Positions 24,251 through 32,832 of a stretch of 64,000 nucleotides of DNA are shown piece by piece. The notes under the pieces were generated by a model. It searched no databases, had not been told where the DNA came from, and saw only the letters and a program-made list of their open reading frames with translations. The DNA is from Bacillus sp. FJAT-27445 (GTDB taxonomy: Bacteria; Bacillota; Bacilli; Bacillales; Cytobacillaceae). Within the stretch, counting starts at the first letter, position 1. Every line of letters begins with the position of its first letter. The translations under genes were made by a program, and so were the position numbers. The stretch is from contig NZ_LMTI01000002.1 of NCBI RefSeq assembly GCF_001510665.1, positions 156,328 through 220,327 of the forward strand, written 5' to 3'.

Positions 24251-25138
24251 GTGAATATTGAAGAAGGTTTTGTGGACGTAACGGGCGGGAAGGTATGGTA
24301 TCGCCGGGTAAAAGGCGCAGCCAACGCCGTTCCATTATTGGTTTTGCACGGAGGGCCAGGCTCATCATGCTATGCTTTGCAGCGGTTGGACAAACTTGCC
24401 GAAAATGCAGGCCGGACTGTCGTCTACTACGATCAGCTTGGTGCCGGGCGTTCAAAGGGCCCGACGGATAAAGCGCTGTGGAACCTGGACCGCTATGTCG
24501 AAGAGCTTGGGCAGGTGCGCGAACAATTGGGGCTCGATGAAGTACATATTCTCGGGCATTCATGGGGAACGACATTGCTCGCGGCTTATTTGCTGACAAA
24601 GCCGCGCGGCGTGAAAAGCGCCATTTTCTCAAGCCCCTGCCTGGACGCGCCTCGCTGGGCAAAGGACCAGGAACGCCTTTTAAAAGAGCTGCCGGAAGAA
24701 ATCCAGGCAGTCATCGCCCGGTGTGAAGGGGACGGCACGACCGATTCCGACGAATACAAGCAGGCCATGAAGGAGTTCGCCAAAAACTTCGTCTGCAGGA
24801 TTGAAATCAGTCCGGAGGAAAGGGAAATGACATCGAAGCTTACCAATCTGGACGTCTACAACACCATGTGGGGCCCATCTGAATTTTGCGTAACCGGAAA
24901 CCTGAAGGAGTTCGACTGCACGCCAAGGCTCCATGAACTGCAGGTACCATCGCTTTTCCTGTGCGGCCGTTTTGATGAAGCAACCCCGGAATCAACCAGC
25001 TATTTCAGCAGTCTTGTACCGGGCTCAAAGTTGCATATTTTTGAAAAAAGCGCGCATTCGCCTTATCGGGAACAGCCCGAGGAGTATAGGGAAACCGTTG
25101 CCAAGTTCCTTGATGAGGCTGAGTTTGCATCCAGCTAA
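24251..25138 (+). CDS. Proline iminopeptidase-family alpha/beta hydrolase
   Basis: This 295-aa hydrolase has the PIP hallmarks HGGPGSSCYA (oxyanion loop) and GHSWGTTLLA (nucleophile Ser), with DQLGAGRSKGP between them. Asp in CGRFDEATPES and His in KSAHSPYREQPEEY complete the triad. It would release N-terminal proline or a related residue from peptides. The start is a GTG at 24251 after AAGGGGGAG. It is followed by a terminator. Confidence 0.88.
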   Translation: MNIEEGFVDVTGGKVWYRRVKGAANAVPLLVLHGGPGSSCYALQRLDKLAENAGRTVVYYDQLGAGRSKGPTDKALWNLDRYVEELGQVREQLGLDEVHILGHSWGTTLLAAYLLTKPRGVKSAIFSSPCLDAPRWAKDQERLLKELPEEIQAVIARCEGDGTTDSDEYKQAMKEFAKNFVCRIEISPEEREMTSKLTNLDVYNTMWGPSEFCVTGNLKEFDCTPRLHELQVPSLFLCGRFDEATPESTSYFSSLVPGSKLHIFEKSAHSPYREQPEEYRETVAKFLDEAEFASS

Positions 25139-25144
25139 ACTAAA

Positions 25145-25173
25145 AGAGTATCGGGCTGCCGATACTCTCTTTA
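25145..25173 (+). terminator. Terminator of the iminopeptidase gene
   Basis: AGAGTATCGG and CCGATACTCT form a 10-bp perfect stem with a 4-nt loop, followed by CTTTATG. Confidence 0.75.
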
Positions 25174-25208
25174 TGTTTCGAAAATTTCACTCAAAAAAAA
25201 CTGACCAA

Positions 25209-25237
25209 ACTGTCTTCATAAACCGGATGAAGACAGT
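25209..25237. other. 11-bp perfect inverted repeat upstream of the DUF2332 gene
   Basis: ACTGTCTTCAT and ATGAAGACAGT flank a 7-nt loop. It lacks a convincing T-run, and it lies 134 bp before the next start. It could be an operator or a second, weak terminator. Confidence 0.4.
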
Positions 25238-25370
25238 TTCATTCCCTGCTGAACGAAAGAATGCCTTTATAATCCATTTTGAGCTATAATCTTGATTCGC
25301 TAAAAGTAAAGGAAATCCCTTTCTCTCTTGATATGAGTTTTTTCCAAAATGACAAAGTGAGGAGAAAAAA

Positions 25371-26426
25371 ATGGACCTGAATTATGTATTGAACCGGTTT
25401 ATCATATTTGCCGAGAAAGAATGCAAGGGGTCAAGCGCGCTGTACGAACATCTTTCGAAGGAAATTGCCCAAGATCTCGACCTCCTTGAACTAAGTTCGC
25501 ATGCCCGAAAAGGACAGCCGGTTCCCAACCTTTTATTTGGTGCCGTTCATTATTTGCTACTTAAGGGAGCGGACCATCCATTAAGAGGCTTCTATGCGAG
25601 CATTGAACAGGTATCGCGGTCGGCCGAAGCGTCTTTCCCCCATTTTAAAAACTTTTGCCTTGAGAACCGGTTGCAAATAATCGGACTTCTTGAAAGCAAG
25701 CTGGTTCAGACAAACGAAGTAAGGCGCTGCGCCTACCTCTTCCCCGTATTCAACTACATTCACGAACAGGCAGCCAGGCCGCTAACCTTAATTGAAATTG
25801 GCACAAGCGCCGGTTTCCAGCTGCTATGGGACCATTACAGCTATTCCTATGGGGATGGCATCGTGTATGGCAGCGAAGACGCCCAAGTGAATATCCACGC
25901 CTCGGTGAAAGGGGATGGGCAGCCGGTTTTCAATAAGCGAATTGCCCCGGTAACCGCCCGCTACGGACTGGATTTGCATATCAATGATGTGACAAAGGAC
26001 GAGGACTCCCTTTGGATGAAGGCGCTCATTTGGCCGGAGCACCATGAGAGGAGGGAATTATTCGAAGGCGCCGTACGATGCATGAAAACCAACCGGGAAA
26101 AAATCACCTTTATCGAGGGCGATGGCGTGGAGCTTCTTCCGCAGCTTGCTGATCAAATTCCCGATGAGTCAACTATTGTGGTGTTCCATACACATGTGGC
26201 CAATCAAATGCCTATGGAAAAAAAGCTGAAGCTTTTTGATAATATAGAAGAAATTGCAAAAGGGCGTGATGTTTTCCACCTCTATAACAATATGAATGAT
26301 GGATACCTTCATTTGGATTCCTTCCTGGAAGGCCAAAAAAGCCATCAGCTTGTTGCTGAAACGGATGGCCATGGAAGATGGTTTGAGTGGAAGCTAGAAA
26401 CAGTATTGGAAGCCAGCAGAAATTAA
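25371..26426 (+). CDS. DUF2332 domain protein
   Basis: This 351-aa protein has the DUF2332 pattern: an N-terminal YEHLSKEIAQDLDLLEL, then VPNLLFGAVHYLLLKGADHP at about 52-71, the glycine-bearing IEIGTSAGFQLLWDHYSYSY at about 143-162, and HTHVANQMP around 275. The central segment looks like a SAM-dependent methyltransferase-type nucleotide loop, which is only a fold-level hint. GAGGAG lies upstream of the ATG. No function is established. Confidence 0.82.
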   Translation: MDLNYVLNRFIIFAEKECKGSSALYEHLSKEIAQDLDLLELSSHARKGQPVPNLLFGAVHYLLLKGADHPLRGFYASIEQVSRSAEASFPHFKNFCLENRLQIIGLLESKLVQTNEVRRCAYLFPVFNYIHEQAARPLTLIEIGTSAGFQLLWDHYSYSYGDGIVYGSEDAQVNIHASVKGDGQPVFNKRIAPVTARYGLDLHINDVTKDEDSLWMKALIWPEHHERRELFEGAVRCMKTNREKITFIEGDGVELLPQLADQIPDESTIVVFHTHVANQMPMEKKLKLFDNIEEIAKGRDVFHLYNNMNDGYLHLDSFLEGQKSHQLVAETDGHGRWFEWKLETVLEASRN

Positions 26427-26468
26427 GTTGCTCAGTCATTATTGAATACGTCAAAATAACGGCAAATA

Positions 26469-26513
26469 AACGCCCACTTCAGCGCTATGAAATGGGCGTT
26501 CTTTTTTCCATCT
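26469..26513 (+). terminator. Bidirectional terminator between convergent genes
   Basis: AACGCCCA and TGGGCGTT pair around a 16-nt loop, followed by CTTTTTT, between the DUF2332 gene and yqjQ. Confidence 0.7.
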
Positions 26514-26523
26514 GTGGGACGCG

Positions 26524-27315
26524 TTATTTTTGGTTAAAAGCCTTTTTCCCAAGACGTTCGAACAACTTCGGAAACAGCGCGTAGAAGATGCTGCCTGCGT
26601 TCATCCAGCCGGGGAGGTTGATCTCGCGGACCGGATTCACCATGTTGCCGACGACCTTTTCGGCAACATATTCGGGCTTCAGCATCCAGCGCTTTACATT
26701 TTTCACATAGGACCCGCTTTCATCGGCGATGGTGAAGAAGTTCGTTTCAATCGGCCCAGGATTCACCGAGGTCACATGAACATTGAAATCGGACAGCTCC
26801 ATCCTCAGGCTGTTCGTATAACCGAGAACGGCATGCTTTGTTGCCGAGTACACACTCGATTTTGGAGTCGCGATTTTCCCAGCCTGGGAAGCGATATTGA
26901 TGATATGTCCCGACCGGTGGGCCCTCATTTTTGGCAAAACAGCCCCGGTGCAGGCCATCAGGCCAATGACATTGACATCGAACATTGCCTTGATTTCTGC
27001 GATATCCGCTTCATGCGCCATTCGGAAAATGCCGAATCCGGCATTATTGACAAGGATGTCGATGTCGCCCATCTCTTCAAAAATACGTGCGAATGCGGTT
27101 CCGACCTCATCTGTGTCGGATACATCAAGCCTGTAGACCAGCACCTTGCTATTATAGGCGGACTCAAGTTCTGCCTTCAACCGTTCAAGCTTATCAACGC
27201 TTCTCGCAAGCAGGGCAAGGTTCGCTCCCTTGGCAGCTGCCTGTTTGGCGATTTCAGCTCCGATTCCTCCCGAAGCGCCTGTAATGACTATATTCTTTCC
27301 TGTCAAATGCCCCAT
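26524..27315 (-). CDS. yqjQ: Short-chain dehydrogenase YqjQ
   Basis: This 263-aa classical SDR has the NAD(P) loop TGASGGIGAEIA (residues 13-24), NNAGFGIF, catalytic Ser in NIASQAGKIATPKS, and the YSATKHAV Tyr-Lys pair at about 155-162. Substrate is unknown. It follows yqjP by 11 nt on the same strand, as in B. subtilis. Confidence 0.9.
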   Translation of the reverse strand: MGHLTGKNIVITGASGGIGAEIAKQAAAKGANLALLARSVDKLERLKAELESAYNSKVLVYRLDVSDTDEVGTAFARIFEEMGDIDILVNNAGFGIFRMAHEADIAEIKAMFDVNVIGLMACTGAVLPKMRAHRSGHIINIASQAGKIATPKSSVYSATKHAVLGYTNSLRMELSDFNVHVTSVNPGPIETNFFTIADESGSYVKNVKRWMLKPEYVAEKVVGNMVNPVREINLPGWMNAGSIFYALFPKLFERLGKKAFNQK

Positions 27316-27326
27316 GGCAGTTCACC

Positions 27327-28289
27327 TCACCTAAACTTGTAATACTTTATTTTACCATTCAAAACCGGCTCGATTTCACCAAGGGAAAGCAAATAATCGA
27401 CCTGGCCGGCCGTTTCGGACAAGGTGAGTCCAAGTTCGCGTTCATAGGCTGCTGGGAAAAGCCGCCTGCATAAATCAAATACCGTTTTCGGCCCTTCTTT
27501 AAGCATATCCCTCACATTCATTGCACGATCATGCTGGCGAGCAAGCCTTCTCTCAATCAGTTCGGGCAATCTCGAGACGTTTGCCCCGTGCCCTGTGTAG
27601 ACCATCCCAATCGGATAGTTGCGCAGCTTTAAAAGCGATTGATTGTATTGGAGCTGCGGGCGCGGGCGCTCTATTCCTTTGGCAATCGGCGGTTCGAGCA
27701 AAGGGTTGGGTGAAATATGAGCCAGCACATGGTCGCCGGCAAGAAGCACCCCATCCTGTTCCCTATACAGCGCGATATGGCTTTGCGCATGGCCAGGCGT
27801 CTCGATTACCTGCCAGTCCGGCAATCCAGGAAGCTTATCTCCTTCTAAAAGTTCTCCAGAAAGCGATCGATTGCAGGAGTATTTTAGCGATTTTTTAAGC
27901 TGCCCAGCTAGCCTGAAATAGCTATCCGGAATCCCGAACTCAGTAAACAGGCCAAGGTAGAAACGGTCATGCCATGCCATGAATTCGTCCGTCCGGTTGA
28001 TCCATCTTTCATTCAAAGGATGCCCATAAACCTCAAGTGATTTTGGAAAGTAATCGAGGAGCCCGGCATGGTCAGGGTGGTCATGGGTCAGCACAACCAT
28101 CTCAATATCTTCCGGGGCAAGGCCGAGCTCTGACAGCTGGTGCTTCAATGAAGCCCAAGCCTCATCCGTTTTCGGTCCCACATCGACAAGGGCGAGCCTG
28201 TCGCCTTTAACAGCGTATACATTAACATCCCCAACCGCAAACGGGGTTGGAAGCGTGATTTTAGCGATAGTTTTCTTCCATTCAGCCAT
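27327..28289 (-). CDS. yqjP: Metallo-beta-lactamase fold hydrolase YqjP
   Basis: This 320-aa MBL-fold protein has the metal motif LTHDHPDHAGLLDYF at about 67-81, a second His in ETPGHAQSHIALY, Asp in LLAGDHVL, and a further His in VYTGHGANV. A C-terminal winged-helix-like tail (LGLTLSETAGQVDYLLSLGE) is typical of the glyoxalase II-related group. It could hydrolyse a thioester or similar substrate. It is the first gene of a yqjP-yqjQ pair. Confidence 0.88.
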   Translation of the reverse strand: MAEWKKTIAKITLPTPFAVGDVNVYAVKGDRLALVDVGPKTDEAWASLKHQLSELGLAPEDIEMVVLTHDHPDHAGLLDYFPKSLEVYGHPLNERWINRTDEFMAWHDRFYLGLFTEFGIPDSYFRLAGQLKKSLKYSCNRSLSGELLEGDKLPGLPDWQVIETPGHAQSHIALYREQDGVLLAGDHVLAHISPNPLLEPPIAKGIERPRPQLQYNQSLLKLRNYPIGMVYTGHGANVSRLPELIERRLARQHDRAMNVRDMLKEGPKTVFDLCRRLFPAAYERELGLTLSETAGQVDYLLSLGEIEPVLNGKIKYYKFR

Positions 28290-28440
28290 GTTTTTTCCCT
28301 CGCAACATTATTTTCAAATAAGGAGTCGTCAATTTGGCGGACGCCTTTTCTCTCAGTTTACAGATTCAGGCACATATTGTCATTATTTCCGCATAATTAC
28401 ATAGGTTATGAAAAAAGCGGTTTTCCTAAAATAGTTGGTC

Positions 28441-28476
28441 AAAGTGAAGCAAAGGATACGTCCCCTGCTTCACTTT
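28441..28476. repeat. REP-like hairpin upstream of the glycosyltransferase gene
   Basis: AAAGTGAAGCA and TGCTTCACTTT form an 11-bp perfect inverted repeat around the 14-nt loop AAGGATACGTCCCC. The GTCCCCTGnTTCAC segment recurs at 29711-29741. It recalls GTGAAACAGGGGACG-type repeats that I remember from Bacillus genomes. Confidence 0.6.
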
Positions 28477-28511
28477 GATACAATGGAGAAAAAGCCAACG
28501 GAGATTATTCG

Positions 28512-29648
28512 ATGCTGACATTTTTATTATCTCTTAGTTTGTTTATTTGGATTGTTTTCCTTATCGATGCGATGATAGGGTTTAAAACTCTTGATCGGCT
28601 TGAGACAGAACCTCCTCTTCGAGACGGGCCCCTCCTTTCGGTCGTTGTAGCGGCGAAAAATGAAGAAGGTCATATAAAGAAGAGCGTCCTTAGCCAATTG
28701 CGGCAAACGTATCTGAATGTTGAATGGATTCTTGTCAATGACAGGTCAACCGACAGGACCGGCGAGGCAATGGAAGAGCTGAAAGCCCTCGACAACAGGG
28801 TGAGAGTGATTCATATTGCCGACTTGCCTGACGGCTGGCTTGGGAAAAACCATGCCCTCTACAAAGGATACCTTGCCGCAAAGGGCGACCGGATTTTATT
28901 CACGGATGCGGATGTAGAGTACCGGGAAGATGCTTTTGCCAAGGCGCTCGGTTATTTTGAAAGGAACAGACTTGACCATATGACAGCTGCGCCAAATATG
29001 AAAGCAAAAGGGTTCTGGCTGAAATCATTTGTTGCCTTTTTCCTGTTCGGCTTTTCGTATTACAAGCGGCCATGGACGGCAAACAACCCGAAATCAAAAA
29101 ATGGGATTGGCATTGGGGCCTTCAATCTTGTTTCAAAAGAAGGTTACGAATCGTTCGGAACCCACGAAGCGATTAAAATGAGGCCTGACGATGACCTTCA
29201 GCTGGGCATGAAAATCAAGGAGGCCGGGCGGAAACAGCGGATTGTCAGCGCCCTGGACCTAATGGAGGTTGAGTGGTACGGAACACTTGGCGAGGCATTG
29301 GCGGGGCTCGAGAAAAACACCTTCGCCGGCCTGCATTACCGCCTGTCGATGGTAGTCTTCGCGGTGCTCGGCACGTTTGCGTCACAGGTGCTGCCGTTTT
29401 TCACGTTGTTTGTGCCCGATAGGCAAATTTTTCTGTTAAGCATAGGAAATATCTTCGGGATTGTGGCGCTTTACCTGCTTGTTTTGAAAAAAATGACCCG
29501 GTTCTCGCCCATCTTGTTCATAGCATTCCCATTGACGGCATCCATCTTCATTTACAGCATCATCCGGGCAAGCTACCTGACATTCAGGCGCGGCGGAATC
29601 ATTTGGCGAGGAACAAAGTACAGCCTGAAAGAATTGCGTAAGCGATAA
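28512..29648 (+). CDS. Membrane glycosyltransferase, family 2
   Basis: This 378-aa protein has a membrane segment at the N-terminus, a GT-A catalytic domain and three hydrophobic segments near the C-terminus. Catalytic features are SVVVAAKNEEGHIKKSVLSQ, LVNDRSTDRTGEAM, the DxD-like FTDADVEY at about 135, and PDDDLQLGMKIKEAG. The layout resembles HpnB/CrtQ-type glycosyltransferases that act on lipid acceptors. Acceptor and sugar are unknown. It has no operon partner here. Confidence 0.85.
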   Translation: MLTFLLSLSLFIWIVFLIDAMIGFKTLDRLETEPPLRDGPLLSVVVAAKNEEGHIKKSVLSQLRQTYLNVEWILVNDRSTDRTGEAMEELKALDNRVRVIHIADLPDGWLGKNHALYKGYLAAKGDRILFTDADVEYREDAFAKALGYFERNRLDHMTAAPNMKAKGFWLKSFVAFFLFGFSYYKRPWTANNPKSKNGIGIGAFNLVSKEGYESFGTHEAIKMRPDDDLQLGMKIKEAGRKQRIVSALDLMEVEWYGTLGEALAGLEKNTFAGLHYRLSMVVFAVLGTFASQVLPFFTLFVPDRQIFLLSIGNIFGIVALYLLVLKKMTRFSPILFIAFPLTASIFIYSIIRASYLTFRRGGIIWRGTKYSLKELRKR

Positions 29649-29710
29649 ATTTCATAAAGAGGGAAAAGCTTTGCTATACTAAAATTAGCATTTCAAGATA
29701 AAAAGGAATT

Positions 29711-29741
29711 GGGGAAGCAGCAGATCCGTCCCCTGTTTCAC
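29711..29741. repeat. REP-like hairpin directly before the namA ribosome site
   Basis: GGGAAGCAG and CTGTTTCAC can pair at 7 of 9 positions around GATCCGTCCC, and the element is related to the copy at 28441-28476. It ends just before AAGGAGG of namA. Confidence 0.55.
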
Positions 29742-29756
29742 TAAGGAGGCTACATA

Positions 29757-30776
29757 ATGGGAGCGAAATTGTTTACCCCTTATTCGGTCAAGGGAGTTAC
29801 GTTTAAAAACAGGATTGTGATGTCACCGATGTGCATGTATTCATGTCATAATGAGGACGGTATTGTTGAAAACTGGCACCGTACGCACTATGCAAGCAGG
29901 GCTGTCGGACAGACCGGCCTGATCATCGTCGAGGCAACCGCAGTTACGCCGCAGGGTAGAATTTCGCCGAATGACCTCGGCATTTGGAGCGATGATCATA
30001 TCCCTGGACTGACAGAATTGACAAGCCTAATGAAGGAGCACGGGACTGCGGCAGGGATCCAGCTTGCCCATGCGGGAAGAAAGGCTGTTCTTGAAGGGGA
30101 TATTCTAGCTCCTTCCGCCCTCGCATTCAATGAAAAGTCTAAAACCCCGAAAGAGATGACGAAAGCCGATATCGAGGAAACAATCGAAGCGTTTAAAAAA
30201 GGAGCCGAACGTTCACGAAAAGCCGGCTTTGATGTAATAGAGCTGCACGGGGCCCATGGCTACCTGATCAATGAATTCCTTTCTCCTCTTTCGAACAGGC
30301 GAACAGATGAGTATGGCGGCTCTGCGGAAAACCGCTATCGCTTCCTCCGTAAGATCATTGAAGCAGTCAACACGGTTTGGGATGGCCCGCTATTCGTCAG
30401 GGTTTCTGCCCACGATTACGATGAAGAAGGACTGACTCCAGAGGATTATGTCCAGTTTGCAAAATGGATGAAGGAACAAGGAGTCGATTTAATCGACGTA
30501 AGTTCCGGCGCTGTTGTTCCAGCCCGAATCAATGCCTACCCGGGATACCAGGTGAAATACTCGGAAACAATCCGGGAAGGGGCCGAAATCGCAACCGGTG
30601 CGGTCGGCCTGATTACATCTGGCATCCAGGCAGAGGAAATCCTTCAAAATGAACGCGCGGACCTGATCCTCATCGCACGTGAGTTCCTGCGGGATCCATA
30701 CTGGCCGCGAACAGCTGCAAAAGAGCTAGGAGTCGAAATTGAAGCTCCAAAGCAATACGAACGCGGCTGGAATTAA
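29757..30776 (+). CDS. namA: NADPH dehydrogenase NamA (old yellow enzyme)
   Basis: This 339-aa FMN-dependent enoate reductase reduces activated C=C bonds and some nitro compounds with NADPH. It shows the YqjM features SPMCMYS (Cys near the flavin), the [20 protein letters not shown] segment, substrate-binding [20 protein letters not shown], and the FMN phosphate site [13 protein letters not shown]. Length and ends match B. subtilis YqjM. AAGGAGG lies 8 nt upstream of the ATG. Confidence 0.95.
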   Translation: MGAKLFTPYSVKGVTFKNRIVMSPMCMYSCHNEDGIVENWHRTHYASRAVGQTGLIIVEATAVTPQGRISPNDLGIWSDDHIPGLTELTSLMKEHGTAAGIQLAHAGRKAVLEGDILAPSALAFNEKSKTPKEMTKADIEETIEAFKKGAERSRKAGFDVIELHGAHGYLINEFLSPLSNRRTDEYGGSAENRYRFLRKIIEAVNTVWDGPLFVRVSAHDYDEEGLTPEDYVQFAKWMKEQGVDLIDVSSGAVVPARINAYPGYQVKYSETIREGAEIATGAVGLITSGIQAEEILQNERADLILIAREFLRDPYWPRTAAKELGVEIEAPKQYERGWN

Positions 30777-30790
30777 ATTAAAAAACGGCA

Positions 30791-30824
30791 AAGGCGCCCT
30801 TCCGACAAGGAAAGGCGCCTTTTT
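30791..30824 (+). terminator. Terminator of namA
   Basis: AAGGCGCC and GGCGCCTT form an 8-bp stem with a 15-nt loop followed by TTTTT; it may also serve the convergent gene. Confidence 0.75.
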
Positions 30825-30827
30825 CAA

Positions 30828-31112
30828 TTAAAATAAACTGTCCGCTTCAAGCTCTGCTTTTGATTTTAAATAAAGGCTGTATTTCGCCAGCCCAATGGCA
30901 ATAGCAGAAAGAAAAACATTTAGGATTACCGCAAGGAAGACAAGCCCCCCAAGTTCATAAAGATAGGCAAACCCGGCTCCCGTAATGGCGCTTCCGCCAA
31001 GTATGTACATAAAATGGACCTTTGGGAAAAAGAAACTAATAATGCCGCTAACCAATAAAATAAGCGATCCCATAATAAACATAAACGTGCTGATAAGGAT
31101 AAACGCCTCCAT
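30828..31112 (-). CDS. Small four-segment membrane protein, unknown
   Basis: This 94-aa protein has about three to four hydrophobic helices (FILISTFMFIMGSLILLVSG, FMYILGGSAITGAGFAYLY, VFLAVILNVFLSAIAIGLA) and an acidic tail. ATG 31112 has GGAGGG 6 nt upstream; the open frame to 31163 lacks one. It resembles small YtpI-like membrane proteins of Bacillus in size only. Function is unknown. Confidence 0.65.
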   Translation of the reverse strand: MEAFILISTFMFIMGSLILLVSGIISFFFPKVHFMYILGGSAITGAGFAYLYELGGLVFLAVILNVFLSAIAIGLAKYSLYLKSKAELEADSLF

Positions 31113-31295
31113 GATGGTCCCTCCAAGAAGTTGATTTCCACATACTTCTACCCTGTTCACCAAAATCTAAGCAGCAAAGGCCGCATTTTTTTTGAAAAGG
31201 GGAAAAATAAGCAAGAATACTTATGGAACCTAATCTTTTGGTTGGCCGGCATCCAAAAAGACCACACTAAGGGTAAGACACTTCCACGGAGGTTG

Positions 31296-31574
31296 ATGGA
31301 TTTGAACTTCCCTGTCATACATACGAACTTTTGGGATGTTGTCATTGCGGTTCCGGCCATAATGGCAATCACACAAATCCTGAAGCTCTATTTCAACATT
31401 CCAAAAAAGTTTGTTCCAACAGTGGCTATCTTTATGGGATTTCTTTTATCTGTTCTGGTCAGCCATCAATACAGCCTGCTTGCGGGATTGTTCATGGGCT
31501 GGTTTTATGGCTATGCGGCGATTGGCAATTACGCCGCTCTTAAAACAGCCTGGAGGGCTTTTAGGAAAAAATAG
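31296..31574 (+). CDS. Small membrane protein, unknown (holin-like size)
   Basis: This 92-aa protein has three hydrophobic segments (FWDVVIAVPAIMAITQILKL, TVAIFMGFLLSVLVS, YSLLAGLFMGWFYGYAAIG) and a short basic tail. GGAGG is 3 nt before ATG 31296 and 9 nt before an in-frame TTG at 31302, so TTG 31302 may be the real start. I recognise no function; size and topology recall holin-like proteins. Confidence 0.6.
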   Translation: MDLNFPVIHTNFWDVVIAVPAIMAITQILKLYFNIPKKFVPTVAIFMGFLLSVLVSHQYSLLAGLFMGWFYGYAAIGNYAALKTAWRAFRKK

Positions 31575-31644
31575 CCCCACACATGGAACTTAAGCAGCTC
31601 GCCCTTGTAAACTTAAAATTTGTATAGTCTTCAAATAGGAAGAG

Positions 31645-32571
31645 CTATTGATGTAATGGAATATTAATTTCTTTAAAATCCTCGGCTATCTCTGTATTTT
31701 CGAAAAAACCTTGTGCCTCCTTAAGCAGTTCCCTTGATGCCTGCCGGTCATAGCGGGAGCTAATATGGGTCAGGCACAGCTTTTTGGCATTTGCCTTAAT
31801 TGCAACATCCGCTGCCTGGGCAGTTGTTGAATGGAAATACTCATGCGCCATCTTTTCCTCGCCCGCGGCGAATGTCGCTTCATGGACAAGGAGATCGGCG
31901 TTCCTGGCAAGCTCTATCGCGTTCGCACAAAAGCGGGTATCACCGAGGATCGTGACGATTCTCCCTCTTTGTCTCGGCCCCAGAAAATCGGCGGGGTCTA
32001 TAACCGTGCCATCTTCAAGTGCAACAGGTTCGCCAGCCTTGATTTTTCTATATATTGGCCCTGGCGGAATGCCCGCCTCCTCGAGTTTATCGGCCATAAG
32101 TGTGCCTGGGCGGTCCGCTTCGGTAACGCGATACCCGTAAGAAGCAATTCCGTGGTCTAGGAGAAGCGCTTCAACCTTGAATTGCCCGTCAGCGAAAACG
32201 GTTCCCTCGTTAACCTCCGTGATTTTTAGCGGGTATTTTAAGTATGAACCGCTCACTGACAGGCTTATTTTTAAAAAAGTTTCAATCCCTGGCGGCCCTA
32301 CAATTTCAACCTCCGACTCCCCTCCCTGGAACGAGCGGCTTGATAATAGCCCGGGAAGGCCGTATATGTGGTCACCATGGAGGTGGGTAATGAAAATTTT
32401 TTCAATCCGGCGCGGCTTGAGCGAGGTATGAAGGATTTGATGCTGTGTCGCTTCCCCGCAATCAAAAAGCCACACACTCCCTCGTTCATCAAGAAGCTTC
32501 AATGCCATTGATGTAACATTCCGCAATTTCGCGGGAACACCCGCGCCTGTTCCCAGGAATAATAATTCCAA
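31645..32571 (-). CDS. rnz: Ribonuclease Z
   Basis: This 308-aa tRNA 3'-processing endonuclease of the MBL fold has the motif [20 protein letters not shown] at about 58-77, [11 protein letters not shown], Asp in ILGDTRFC, the HEATF motif and a final LTHISSRYD. Arm sequences typical of RNase Z lie at 150-195. The start is a TTG at 32571 ([11 protein letters not shown]), with AAAGAGG 8 nt upstream. B. subtilis YqjK is at the same locus, divergent from zwf. Confidence 0.95.
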   Translation of the reverse strand: MELLFLGTGAGVPAKLRNVTSMALKLLDERGSVWLFDCGEATQHQILHTSLKPRRIEKIFITHLHGDHIYGLPGLLSSRSFQGGESEVEIVGPPGIETFLKISLSVSGSYLKYPLKITEVNEGTVFADGQFKVEALLLDHGIASYGYRVTEADRPGTLMADKLEEAGIPPGPIYRKIKAGEPVALEDGTVIDPADFLGPRQRGRIVTILGDTRFCANAIELARNADLLVHEATFAAGEEKMAHEYFHSTTAQAADVAIKANAKKLCLTHISSRYDRQASRELLKEAQGFFENTEIAEDFKEINIPLHQ

Positions 32572-32741
32572 CGTAAAAACCTCTTTCTTTTGCAAAAGTC
32601 ATTAGCCAGGCCCTCGCCCAGTTCAGCAGGCTTGGACCCATATACCATTTTTTCTTACTATACCATACTTAACCCTTCCCGCCCTTTTAATACGATGGCG
32701 CCTTTTTCGTTCCATGATAAGGTACATGGATTGCTAATCAG

Positions 32742-32770
32742 TTGCTAAATATAGAAGAAACAGCTAAAAT
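32742..32770 (+). promoter_or_regulatory. Candidate sigma-A promoter of zwf
   Basis: TTGCTA (32742-32747) is followed after 17 nt by TAAAAT (32765-32770), 62 bp before the zwf start. Confidence 0.55.
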
Positions 32771-32832
32771 TTTGTATTTGTATAGATAAATTATTAAATT
32801 CGGAAATTTCTTTCGCAAAGGAGCTATCATCC

